A stretch of DNA of 16,256 bases from Bdellovibrionales bacterium (GCA_041662785.1 JBAZRW010000020.1:1-16256), one strand, 5' to 3'; counted from the stretch's first letter, positions 1 through 6,118 are shown. Numbers and translations: made by a program. The notes: generated from the letters alone by a model not told the origin.

Positions 1-15
1 ATCGCGCCGAAGTAA
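1..15 (+). CDS. C-terminal end of an upstream gene (partial)
   Basis: The first bases read I-A-P-K-stop in frame 1, and a strong plus-strand terminator follows 25 bases later, as expected at the end of a transcription unit. Only four codons are visible, so the product cannot be identified and the reading could be chance. Confidence 0.3.
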   Translation: MAPK

Positions 16-40
16 GTGTTCAGAGATTAGCGTTTAGGAA

Positions 41-69
41 GGAAGCCGCGCAAGCGGCTTCCTTTTTTT
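41..69 (+). terminator. Rho-independent terminator
   Basis: A perfect 9-bp stem (GGAAGCCGC / GCGGCTTCC) with a GCAA tetraloop is followed directly by seven T on the plus strand. It ends the transcription unit entering from the left. It abuts the hisD stop codon on the other strand but lacks a T-run in that direction. Confidence 0.9.
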
Positions 70-130
70 ATGCCCCCATCCGCACCTTCACCGCGCCAGC
101 GTGGGCGGTGAGGCCTTCGGCGGTGGCCAT
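68..130 (-). pseudogene. hisD: histidinol dehydrogenase, C-terminal fragment
   Basis: Read on the minus strand, this encodes M-A-T-A-E-G-L-T-A-H-A-G-A-V-K-V-R-M-G-A-stop. It matches the conserved C-terminal end of HisD (the EGL-AH--AV--R pattern). It is in the same orientation as the N-terminal HisD fragment at 1461-1964. Upstream of about position 130 the hisD similarity stops and a methyltransferase-like sequence begins on the other strand. The exact junction is uncertain within about 125-135. The fragment has no start of its own and is presumably not translated. Confidence 0.75.
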
Positions 131-295
131 CCGACCATGAAGCCTGTCGAGCTTGTTGAACGTGCCGCCCGCAACAGCAGCAAAAAGCTGCGACATCATT
201 TGGGATTGTTTTTGTTGATCCGGAAGCATGCCGATCGCTTGTCAGAAAACTGGCCGTCAGGCTCGGCTACAGACTGTCTCATCGTTTTGTGCCCA
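127..295 (+). pseudogene. decayed DNA methyltransferase fragment
   Basis: The plus strand reads H-P-T-M-K-P-V-E-L-V-E-R-A-A-R-N-S-S-K, the signature preceding the SAM-binding motif of phage and mobile-element N6-adenine/N4-cytosine methyltransferases. The reading then needs a one-base frame change near position 190. It continues as D-I-I-W-D-C-F-C-stop-S-G-S-M-P-I-A-C-Q-K-T-G-R-Q-A-R, which lines up residue for residue with the family's DIVLDPF-G-GSGST-IAC-KTGR block. The fragment therefore has one frameshift, one in-frame stop (TGA near 218) and lost catalytic-loop residues. It starts abruptly at the hisD junction, so the N-terminal part of the gene is absent. Confidence 0.7.
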
Positions 296-327
296 GCACC
301 TAATAATAACTAATTAATCCTGTTGGT

Positions 328-347
328 ATATCTTCGTCAGAAGATAT
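328..347. repeat. short perfect inverted repeat
   Basis: ATATCTTC (328-335) and GAAGATAT (340-347) form a perfect 8-bp dyad with a GTCA spacer. It lies in the AT-rich stretch between the methyltransferase relic and the XRE gene. It could be an operator for that regulator, but no promoter elements fix its role. The rest of 296-514 shows nothing else I can name. Confidence 0.4.
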
Positions 348-514
348 CGCTTTTGCCTTAAATAATAACAAGAAATTATCATTTGCAGATAAGCCGAGGG
401 CTAGATCGCATTCAATGGTGTGCAGAATTATCTTATAACTCTTGCAATTTCTGTCCATGTTGATTTTTATCATCGGGTGTACTCTATTAGTTGAGTTTGT
501 CAGGGAAAGAAGAA

Positions 515-934
515 ATGAAGGTCTCAACTATTGAAGCAATCCTACCCGATAGCATCGACATTATCCTAGGGAAAAATCTAAGGTTTATGCGAATGTCCTG
601 CAGTATTTCGCAACAGAATCTTGGCAAAGCAATTGGTGTTTCTTTTCAGCAAATCCAAAAATATGAAAAGGGGGAGAACAAAATAAGCGGAGCGCGTCTG
701 TTCGCCGTGGCAAAATATCTGGACGTTCCTATTAAAGATTTTTTCCATAGCCTTGGTCTTGCGGCATCAAAAAATGATATCCCCAAGGACGTTGATAAAA
801 CAGCTTTGGAATTAATTTATCTTTTTAATTCTTTACATAGTCAGCAAACAAAAACGGCCCTTATTAATCTTATTAAGAAACAGATTGACAACCAAAAAAC
901 CCAAGCACTAACGACAAGGTCGCCAGATGATTGA
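515..934 (+). CDS. XRE-family helix-turn-helix regulator
   Basis: A 139-residue DNA-binding regulator. Residues ~14-70 form an HTH_3/XRE domain: GKNLRFMRMSCSISQQNLGKA (helices 1-2), then GVSFQQIQKYEKGENKI (recognition helix and turn), then RLFAVAKYLDVPIKDFF. This is the form common in alphaproteobacteria. The remaining ~55 residues are polar with no recognised domain. I chose ATG 515 over the in-frame TTG at 491 because AGGGAAAG sits just upstream of it. The last codons overlap the next gene by 8 bases, so the two are probably translationally coupled. The gene is AT-rich compared with hisG and lies inside the segment that replaced the middle of hisD, which suggests horizontal acquisition. Its target is unknown; autoregulation is typical of the family. 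Confidence 0.85.
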   Translation: MKVSTIEAILPDSIDIILGKNLRFMRMSCSISQQNLGKAIGVSFQQIQKYEKGENKISGARLFAVAKYLDVPIKDFFHSLGLAASKNDIPKDVDKTALELIYLFNSLHSQQTKTALINLIKKQIDNQKTQALTTRSPDD

Positions 935-1712
935 TATCGGTCGCTTTATTGAGGACACGAACGCTGCGAAAACGTCAGAGGAGGCCGTTCGTGTTTTTGG
1001 TGAAGCTTTGAGGCAACTTGGCTATGATCGATTTTGCTATAGCTTGATTACAGATCATCCCTCTCTTGGACTTAAAGCAGGGCATGGAGTCGCTAGAAAC
1101 TATCCCCCTGATTGGATGGCTTACTACCTTGACAATAGTTATGAAAAGAAAGATCCAGTTCCTCGTTTTTGTTTTGCGACAACAAAACCCTTTACATGGG
1201 ATTGGTTGACGTCAACACAAAATCTCGCACCGATACAACACCAAATAATGAATGAGGCTAAAGACGCATGCCTGCTCGACGGAGCTGCATTGCCAATATA
1301 TGGGGCGAATGGCGAATTAGCCGGCATTGGCATGGCAAGCAGTTCAGGCGGCATCAAGCTGGATATTAATTTGCTGAGTAAAATACGTGCCTTAACTATG
1401 CATTTTCACATGGTGTATACGGAGCTTGAGAAAAAAGCGCGATGGGGCGGGGCGGCTAGAGGGGTCTATCGTGCCATCCTTGCGTGGCGGCGTGCAAAGG
1501 ATGCGCCGCTTACATCCCGCCAAAGCGGCGGGAATGGCCAGCATCAGCACGGCGGAGAAGAGAGGCGCTGTGCCTGCCGGAACGTAAAGGCCGACCTTTT
1601 CGATAGGCCGCCAAACCATTTCACATTGCACGCCCGTCATGGTTTCGACTTTCAACGGCGCAGGCTTTTGCGCGGCGTGAAAGGCCGTGATGTTCGCGAT
1701 GGCTTGCTCTAG
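927..1712 (+). CDS. LuxR-type autoinducer-binding protein lacking its DNA-binding domain
   Basis: Residues ~1-168 match the autoinducer-binding domain of LuxR-type quorum-sensing regulators (Pfam Autoind_bind). The six residues most conserved in the acyl-homoserine-lactone pocket appear present: W and Y in DWMAYY, D-P in KKDPVP, W in FTWDW, and G in LDGAALPI. A normal family member continues into a LuxR/GerE helix-turn-helix (LTPRE-EVL...), which is missing here. After about TELEKK (near 1437) the frame runs through the antisense strand of hisD to a chance stop at 1712, giving a ~90-residue tail without family resemblance. The start ATG overlaps the XRE stop (ATGATTGA). The product could be a non-functional remnant, or a ligand-binding-only protein acting through the XRE partner. 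The second option is inference only. Confidence 0.75.
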   Translation: MIDIGRFIEDTNAAKTSEEAVRVFGEALRQLGYDRFCYSLITDHPSLGLKAGHGVARNYPPDWMAYYLDNSYEKKDPVPRFCFATTKPFTWDWLTSTQNLAPIQHQIMNEAKDACLLDGAALPIYGANGELAGIGMASSSGGIKLDINLLSKIRALTMHFHMVYTELEKKARWGGAARGVYRAILAWRRAKDAPLTSRQSGGNGQHQHGGEERRCACRNVKADLFDRPPNHFTLHARHGFDFQRRRLLRGVKGRDVRDGLL

Positions 1713-1964
1713 CGCAGCGCGAAGGGCAGGGGGCAAATCGTCCGCTGCCTGTTTTAATGACGCGAGAGGAAGGGGCGCGAGGGGCCCTGTATAGTTGTCG
1801 AATTGGGTGGCGTATTTTGCGACGGCTTTGTCGCCTTCCTCGCGCACCTCTTTGACAATGGCTTTCACGTAGTCCGTAATGTCTTTCTTTTCGCCAGCGC
1901 TGCGTGATAGAGCCGCCATTTTTTCGGCTTCGTTTAATGTGTTCCAGTTCAGTTTCGTGGCCAT
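1461..1964 (-). pseudogene. hisD: histidinol dehydrogenase, N-terminal fragment
   Basis: HisD oxidises L-histidinol to L-histidine in two NAD-dependent steps, the last steps of histidine biosynthesis. The 168 codons from ATG 1964 show clear HisD similarity, including the VGLYVPAGTAPLFSAVLMLA block and the following AGC and TPP--DGTIDP segments. Similarity stops at DGTIDP, and the frame then reads 22 unrelated residues to a stop at 1392. About 240 codons are missing, including the zinc- and substrate-binding histidines of the central and C-terminal parts. The last ~20 codons reappear at 130-68. The gene starts 3 bases after the hisG stop, so it was the second gene of a hisG-hisD operon. As it stands, the enzyme cannot be functional. 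Confidence 0.85.
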
Positions 1965-1967
1965 GGT

Positions 1968-2852
1968 TTATCCCATCATTTTTTCGATTGGCAGAACAAG
2001 GATGGATGAAGCGCCAGCGGCTTTCAGGCTTTCCATCGTTTCCCAAAACACCGTCTCGCGGCACACGGCATGGACGGCCAGTTTGCCTTCACTCCCTTGC
2101 AAAGGCAGGATGGTCGGCGATTCCGATCCCGGAAGCAAGGCGATGATTTTGTCCAGATTCTCTTGGGGCGCGTGCAGCATGATGTACTTACTGTCGTCCG
2201 CGTCAATCACGCCGCGCATGCGTGCCAAAAGGCGTGTCACGATGGCCTCTTTTGCGGCAGAAAGCGTCCCTGCCGAGCGGATAAGCAGTGCCTCGCTGGA
2301 AAGGATAGTTTGCATTTCCGTCAGGTTGTTGGCGGCCAGCGTTGCGCCCGAGGCGACGATATCGCAAATCGCGTCTGCTATTTTTAGGCGGGGCGCGACT
2401 TCGACCGAACCCGTCATTTCAAGGATATTAACTTGGATGTTGTTCTCTTGGGCAAAGCGAGCGAACAGGGACGGGTAGGTTGTCGCAATTGTTTTTTTAT
2501 CAAGGTCGGCGGCAGAGCGAAGGGCTCCCCCATCGGGCACGGCAATGGACAGGCGGCAGCGCGAAAAACCAAGGCGCTCAACGATGCTTGCGCTAAGAGG
2601 TTGGGCGGATAACTGTTCCTCCATAAACACATTCTCGCCGACGATGCCCAGATCGCAAATGCCGTTGCTGACAAAGCGGGGGATGTCGTCATCGCGCACC
2701 AGAAGAAGATCAATCGGCAGTTCTTTAACGCGGCAGAGAAGCTGCTCACGGCTCTTGGCGATGTGCAAGCCGCAGGCCTTAAGGAGGGCGAGGCTGTCAT
2801 CGGCCATGCGGCCCGACTTTTGAAGGGCGATGCGGATTCTCTCGCTTGGCAT
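1968..2852 (-). CDS. hisG: ATP phosphoribosyltransferase, long form
   Basis: HisG condenses ATP with PRPP, the first and feedback-regulated step of histidine biosynthesis. The 294-residue product has the family signature near residues 150-175 (GSVEVAPRLKIADAICDIVA, then SGATL). It also has the C-terminal regulatory domain of the long form, ending in LVLPIEKMMG, so it should be histidine-inhibited and independent of HisZ. I start at ATG 2852 because GGAG lies 8 bases upstream; an in-frame ATG at 2873 has no such site. A TTGACA-N17-TAGTAT promoter and an overlapping palindrome lie just upstream. The gene is intact although its operon partner hisD is broken. It is divergent from ihfB. Confidence 0.95.
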   Translation of the reverse strand: MPSERIRIALQKSGRMADDSLALLKACGLHIAKSREQLLCRVKELPIDLLLVRDDDIPRFVSNGICDLGIVGENVFMEEQLSAQPLSASIVERLGFSRCRLSIAVPDGGALRSAADLDKKTIATTYPSLFARFAQENNIQVNILEMTGSVEVAPRLKIADAICDIVASGATLAANNLTEMQTILSSEALLIRSAGTLSAAKEAIVTRLLARMRGVIDADDSKYIMLHAPQENLDKIIALLPGSESPTILPLQGSEGKLAVHAVCRETVFWETMESLKAAGASSILVLPIEKMMG

Positions 2853-2878
2853 TATAATATCTCCGGTGATCATGTGGC

Positions 2879-2906
2879 ATACTGTAATAGCATACTATTA
2901 CAGTAT
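2879..2906. promoter_or_regulatory. perfect palindrome over the hisG promoter (putative operator)
   Basis: ATACTGTAATAG (2879-2890) and CTATTACAGTAT (2895-2906) are perfect 12-bp inverted arms with a 4-bp spacer (CATA). The -10 hexamer of the hisG promoter lies across the centre and the expected transcription start falls in the left arm. This is the usual position of a repressor operator. I do not recognise the binding protein. Confidence 0.75.
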
Positions 2907-2920
2907 TATTCTTTTGTCAA
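2892..2920 (-). promoter_or_regulatory. hisG promoter (sigma70 type)
   Basis: Read on the minus strand: a consensus TTGACA (2920-2915), a 17-bp spacer, then TAGTAT (2897-2892). The start point would be near 2885, about 33 bases before the hisG start codon. Confidence 0.7.
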
Positions 2921-3011
2921 GGTGAAAGGGCTTTTTAAAGGCGGATATTTTTAAAAAGAAGGAAAAGGTCAGAAAAAAGATTTTGCCCCAAAGGCTTAAG
3001 ATAAACCTTGC

Positions 3012-3047
3012 TTGACTTATTGCCATCACTTTGGCAACTTTAGTCAA
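3012..3047. promoter_or_regulatory. nested inverted repeats upstream of ihfB
   Basis: Outer arms TTGACT (3012-3017) and AGTCAA (3042-3047) enclose inner arms TTGCCA (3020-3025) and TGGCAA (3032-3037). The nested dyad ends 37 bases before the ihfB start. TTGACT could also serve as a -35 box, but no convincing -10 follows at 17 bp. It may be an operator or a leader hairpin. Confidence 0.5.
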
Positions 3048-3084
3048 CGACTCATCTATCAACGTCTCGTGGGGATTCAAAGCG

Positions 3085-3384
3085 ATGACAAAATCTGATC
3101 TCATTTTACGTCTGGCCGAGATGTATCCGCATCTCCTTCAACGGGACATCGAACGCATTGTTGGCACTGTGTTTGACGAGATTACCAACGCGCTAGCGCG
3201 TGGCAATCGTGTTGAGCTTCGTGGCTTTGGCGCGTTTTCCGTCAAGCAGCGTGAAGCGCGGCAGGGGCGCAATCCTCGCACGGGCGAACCCGTTGCCGTG
3301 GATGAAAAGTTCGTCCCCTTCTTTAAGACGGGCAAGCAATTGCGTGATCGTCTGAATGGTGGCGATGGCGGGCAGGACGATTAA
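3085..3384 (+). CDS. ihfB: integration host factor subunit beta
   Basis: IHF-beta pairs with IHF-alpha to bind and sharply bend specific DNA sites in transcription, replication and recombination. The 99-residue product has the whole HU/IHF fold: MTKSDLILRLAEMYPHL, the RDIERIV--VFDEI helix, and the beta-arm segment with the diagnostic GRNPRTGEPV around the bending proline. FFKTGKQLRDRLN follows near the C-terminus. The beta subunit is indicated by the MTKSDL start and the PHLLQRD segment. The frame is open from 3031, but ATG 3085 matches the family start and has GGGGA about 9 bases upstream. It stands alone, divergent from hisG. Confidence 0.95.
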   Translation: MTKSDLILRLAEMYPHLLQRDIERIVGTVFDEITNALARGNRVELRGFGAFSVKQREARQGRNPRTGEPVAVDEKFVPFFKTGKQLRDRLNGGDGGQDD

Positions 3385-3422
3385 AACATAATCCGGTTAG
3401 AGGGAGCCTCCTTAACAAATCT

Positions 3423-3497
3423 CGTCATGCCCGCGAAAGCGGGCATCCCGTTTGTTTTAAAAAGAAAACGGGACTCCCGCTTTCGCGGGAGTGACGG
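3423..3497. repeat. inverted pair of palindromic intergenic repeats
   Basis: One unit begins CGTCATGCCCGCG and ends GCGGGCATCCCG (3423-3450). A second, reversed unit begins CGGGACTCCCGC and ends GCGGGAGTGACGG (3469-3497). Each unit is itself a hairpin, and the two can also pair with each other. This is the first of several copies of a repeat family found only between genes in this window. Confidence 0.85.
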
Positions 3498-3822
3498 AAT
3501 AAGGGGAAGATTGATCCCCGCTTGTCAAAATTGTTCTAATCGCCCTCTATTTTCACAAACCTTCGCCGATTTTGGATTTTGGCGAAGTTCATTTTCGACC
3601 CACTAAGGGTTGTGATTTTTTGACTCTTACGACCACAACATCGGGTAGGTTTTTTGGTTAATTGGCGCTGTGATCGTTTTTTTAGAAAAAAAGCGGGTGA
3701 ATATACGCTCCCGACGATCACAGAGGCCTGTTTTTTGCTAACGCATTGATAACAAACAATTCTGTTTTTATGTTTTTTTGAAGCGGTTATAGGGCTTCTC
3801 TGTCCCCTCTGATGCGAAAAGA
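3498..3822. other. AT-rich non-coding stretch with several hairpins
   Basis: No convincing gene lies here. The stretch holds a CTTCGCC...GGCGAAG hairpin (3561-3587), GTTGTG...CACAAC arms (3609-3639), and a longer dyad CTGTGATCGT (3668-3677) / ACGATCACAG (3714-3723). The loop of the last contains T6-TAG-A6. It could be an unrecognised small RNA or a scar of decayed DNA. A 61-codon minus-strand frame covers part of it but has no ribosome-binding site or family resemblance. Confidence 0.4.
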
Positions 3823-3855
3823 TTAACCCTTAGTTAAACCCTTTTTGGCCATGAT
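3823..3855 (+). promoter_or_regulatory. CtrA-like box and promoter for the antiporter gene
   Basis: TTAACCCTTAGTTAA (3823-3837) matches the CtrA pattern TTAA-N7-TTAA exactly. A -10-like CATGAT lies at 3850-3855, so the box covers the -35 position, as in CtrA-activated promoters of Caulobacter. The -10 itself is weak (4 of 6). Confidence 0.55.
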
Positions 3856-3921
3856 GCGCTGGTAGCGGTCGCCTCCTTGTCAGGCGACTGTCGTTGTATT
3901 TCCTTTAGCCCCCCTTACGCT

Positions 3922-5658
3922 ATGCCCATTCATGAATTCGGTTTTTTATCGACTTTCGTAATCAGTCTTGTCGCGGCCTTTGCCGGTGGGCTGGCGGCGC
4001 GTTCTTTAAAACTTCCCCCACTTCTTGGCTACCTTCTGGCGGGCGTTGCCATAGGTTTTTTCAAGCCTAGCCTCATGGCCAATCAAGAGATGGCGAACGA
4101 GCTGGCCGAGGTTGGTGTGGCTCTTCTCCTTTTTAACATCGGCCTTCACTTTTCCTTTAAAGACCTCTTGATGGTGCGTCGCATTGTTGTGCCGGGTGCA
4201 ATCATTCAGGTGGTTTCGACAACCATCATTGGCTCGGTGGCGGCGTATTGGATTGTCCACACGTCCGTTGGCGCGTCGATCGTGATCGGCCTTTCTTTGG
4301 CGATTGCCAGCACTGCCGTTTCAACGCGCGTTTTGGATGAGCGGCAGCAACTCACCACCCTTGTGGGGCGCATCGCGCTGGGCTGGCTCGTTGTTCAGGA
4401 TCTTATTGTCATTGTTGGCCTTGTGTTGTTTCCCGTTTTGGGAAGCATGACGGACGTGCATCCTATGGAGGTGTTTGTCTCCTTGGGAAAAACGCTTTTG
4501 CAAGTTGCGGGCTTTGTGGCCGTTATGGTGGTGGGGGGGCGGCGTGCGATCCCTTGGCTCCTTGGCTATGTGGCGCGGGTAGGATCGCGCGAGTTGTTTA
4601 CGCTTTGCGTGATCGTGGTGGCGCTGGGCATCGCGTATGGTTCGGCTCTTATTTTTGGCGTTTCTCTGGCGCTCGGCGCGTTCTTCGCGGGCGTTGTGAT
4701 CGGCGAGAGCGACCTTCATCACCATGCGGCGTCTGAAGCTCTTTCGATGCAACAGGTGTTTACAATCCTGTTCTTCGTTTCTGTCGGCATGCTGTTTGAT
4801 CCTCGCAGCGTGACGAACATGTCGTTAGAGATTCTGGCCTTTCTGGTCATCATTATCCTTGGTACGGGGTTTTTGACCTTTGGCCTGCTTATCGCGATGC
4901 GCATACCCTTGCAGGCGGCGGCGCTGGTGGGCGCTACGTTTGCCCAGATCGGCGAGTTTTCGTTTGTCCTAAGCGAGCTTGGCCACAAAAACGGTTTTTA
5001 TGGCGCGGCCGAGAGGGACTTAATCGTCGCCGTTGCGTTGCTCTCCATCATGATTAACCCCTTGATCCTGTCTCTCTCCATGCGTTTGGCGCGGTGGGCT
5101 GTTGGGCAACCTTGGGTTATTCGTTGGCAGTCCACACGCTCTGAAATAAGCCTACCGGAAGTTGACGGCTTGCACGATCATACGATTCTCATCGGGTATG
5201 GCCGCGTCGGGCGTATTGTCGCCAGCGCGTTGAGCGAACAGGGGCTGCATTATATCGCTGTTGAATCGGATCGGGCTTTGGCGGTGCGGCTGCGTACGGA
5301 AGGCAAGCAAGTCATCTATGGCGATGCCTCGCGCGAGGCGGTGTTGGCCGCGGCGCGCCCCGACCACGCCAAGATCATTATTGTGGCTCTTCCCGATCCC
5401 TATTTGGCCAAGCAGATTGTCAAGGTTGCGCGGAAAAACTATCCGTCCATCCCCATTGTTGTTCGCACGCACTCGGATGAGGAGGCTCGCGCCATGACCA
5501 AACTGGGCGTTGGGTTTGCCGTGATGGGGGAGAGAGAAATTGCCTTTGGCCTCATCTATTATGTCCTGCAAACGCTTGGGTTTGAGATGGATCAGGCGCG
5601 AACCACCATTGTAAAATTGAGAAAGGACATTTACGACTTGGATCGGAAGGAGGTATAA
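3922..5658 (+). CDS. monovalent cation:proton antiporter, KefB/YbaL type (CPA2 family)
   Basis: An inner-membrane antiporter of 578 residues. Residues ~1-385 form the Na+/H+-exchanger domain, with about 12 hydrophobic segments and family blocks LPPLLGYLLAG, LAEVGVALLLFNIGLHFS, and ASTAVSTRVLDER with GWLVVQDL. Residues ~418-540 form a cytoplasmic RCK_N/TrkA-N domain starting HTILIGYGRVGR, whose G-G--G binds a dinucleotide, and containing YGDASREAVL. The protein most resembles YbaL of E. coli, which ends soon after the RCK_N domain as this one does. The frame is open from a TTG at 3877, but ATG 3922 (MPIHEFGFL) matches the family start. Neither start has a clear ribosome-binding site. The likely role is potassium efflux and pH or electrophile-stress tolerance. 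It is preceded by a CtrA-like box. Confidence 0.92.
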   Translation: MPIHEFGFLSTFVISLVAAFAGGLAARSLKLPPLLGYLLAGVAIGFFKPSLMANQEMANELAEVGVALLLFNIGLHFSFKDLLMVRRIVVPGAIIQVVSTTIIGSVAAYWIVHTSVGASIVIGLSLAIASTAVSTRVLDERQQLTTLVGRIALGWLVVQDLIVIVGLVLFPVLGSMTDVHPMEVFVSLGKTLLQVAGFVAVMVVGGRRAIPWLLGYVARVGSRELFTLCVIVVALGIAYGSALIFGVSLALGAFFAGVVIGESDLHHHAASEALSMQQVFTILFFVSVGMLFDPRSVTNMSLEILAFLVIIILGTGFLTFGLLIAMRIPLQAAALVGATFAQIGEFSFVLSELGHKNGFYGAAERDLIVAVALLSIMINPLILSLSMRLARWAVGQPWVIRWQSTRSEISLPEVDGLHDHTILIGYGRVGRIVASALSEQGLHYIAVESDRALAVRLRTEGKQVIYGDASREAVLAAARPDHAKIIIVALPDPYLAKQIVKVARKNYPSIPIVVRTHSDEEARAMTKLGVGFAVMGEREIAFGLIYYVLQTLGFEMDQARTTIVKLRKDIYDLDRKEV

Positions 5659-5710
5659 CTGATTGGTTCTTATTCGTTTTTTGATGATTTTGTAAGAAAA
5701 AGGGTGCTTG

Positions 5711-5742
5711 TTCATATTTTGTTAAAGGGGTTCGGTTATAGT
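5711..5742 (+). promoter_or_regulatory. near-CtrA box and promoter for flp
   Basis: TTCATATTTTGTTAA (5711-5725) matches TTAA-N7-TTAA in seven of eight fixed positions. TATAGT at 5737-5742 is a good -10, starting 26 bp after the box. The pilS-like gene has the same spacing. The start point would be near 5749. Confidence 0.45.
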
Positions 5743-5753
5743 CAGTACCTAAC

Positions 5754-5768
5754 TGGAACGTGGTTCCA
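5754..5768. repeat. TGGAAC / GTTCCA dyad in the flp leader
   Basis: Six-base inverted arms (TGGAAC, GTTCCA) with a GTG spacer lie between the predicted flp start point and its ribosome-binding site. It may be an operator or a small leader hairpin. Confidence 0.35.
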
Positions 5769-5795
5769 ACAGATAACTTTTTAAGGAGAGACCTG

Positions 5796-5948
5796 ATGTT
5801 CACTCGTTTCCTGAAACAAGAAGAAGGCGCAACGGCTATTGAATATGGCCTGATTGCTTCGTTGATTGCTGTTGCGATTGTTGGCGTTTTGCTAACCCTC
5901 GGCCCCAGATTGGAGGCGGTTTTCACAACGGTTCAAGAAAGCTTGTAA
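5796..5948 (+). CDS. flp: Flp-type pilin (class IVb prepilin)
   Basis: A 50-residue Flp/Fap pilin, the subunit of tight-adherence (Tad) pili. The sequence FLKQEEGATAIEYGLIASLI holds the class IVb site: cleavage after G, with E five residues into the mature protein and the family's YGLIA. A single hydrophobic helix follows (residues ~22-40). I start at ATG 5796 because AAGGAG lies 8 bases upstream; the open frame extends back to 5760. No other tad gene is present in this window, so the assembly machinery must be elsewhere. It is flanked by a CtrA-like promoter and a three-hairpin terminator region. Confidence 0.92.
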   Translation: MFTRFLKQEEGATAIEYGLIASLIAVAIVGVLLTLGPRLEAVFTTVQESL

Positions 5949-5984
5949 GTCGTATAAGCGATTTTTTTTAGTGTTGGAGCCTCA

Positions 5985-6040
5985 ATCCAGCAGCCTTCTG
6001 GCATAAGCCAGACGGCTGCTGGATGGACTTTATGGTCCAT
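5985..6040. other. two tandem hairpins between flp and corA
   Basis: The first hairpin has 11-bp outer arms ATCCAGCAGCC (5985-5995) and GGCTGCTGGAT (6014-6024), an inner CTGGC/GCCAG stem and an ATAA loop. The second pairs ATGGAC (6023-6028) with GTCCAT (6035-6040). The two overlap at AT, so their outermost pairs are mutually exclusive. They directly precede the terminator at 6051. Confidence 0.6.
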
Positions 6041-6050
6041 CGGGTGTACA

Positions 6051-6074
6051 CCTCGGCTTTGCCGAGGTTTTTTT
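6051..6074 (+). terminator. Rho-independent terminator
   Basis: CCTCGGC / GCCGAGG stem with a TTT loop, followed by a run of seven to eight T. It ends flp transcription 45 bases before the corA start. It could also act as an attenuator if a promoter lies upstream of the hairpins. Confidence 0.85.
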
Positions 6075-6118
6075 CTGACTCGTCGGCGCTTTCCCTGTTT
6101 TTGTGAGACGGTCTTGCC

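Noticed and set aside
320..340. Possible lux box upstream of the XRE-LuxR pair
   Set aside because: CTG and CAG are 15 bases apart instead of 10 and the flanks are not palindromic.
1392..1460. C-terminal 22 codons of the N-terminal hisD frame
   Set aside because: They show no HisD similarity and read antisense through the LuxR end and the junction; kept out of the hisD fragment.
3536..3721. 61-codon minus-strand frame
   Set aside because: No ribosome-binding site, lysine/arginine-rich composition and overlap with several hairpins suggest it is not a gene.
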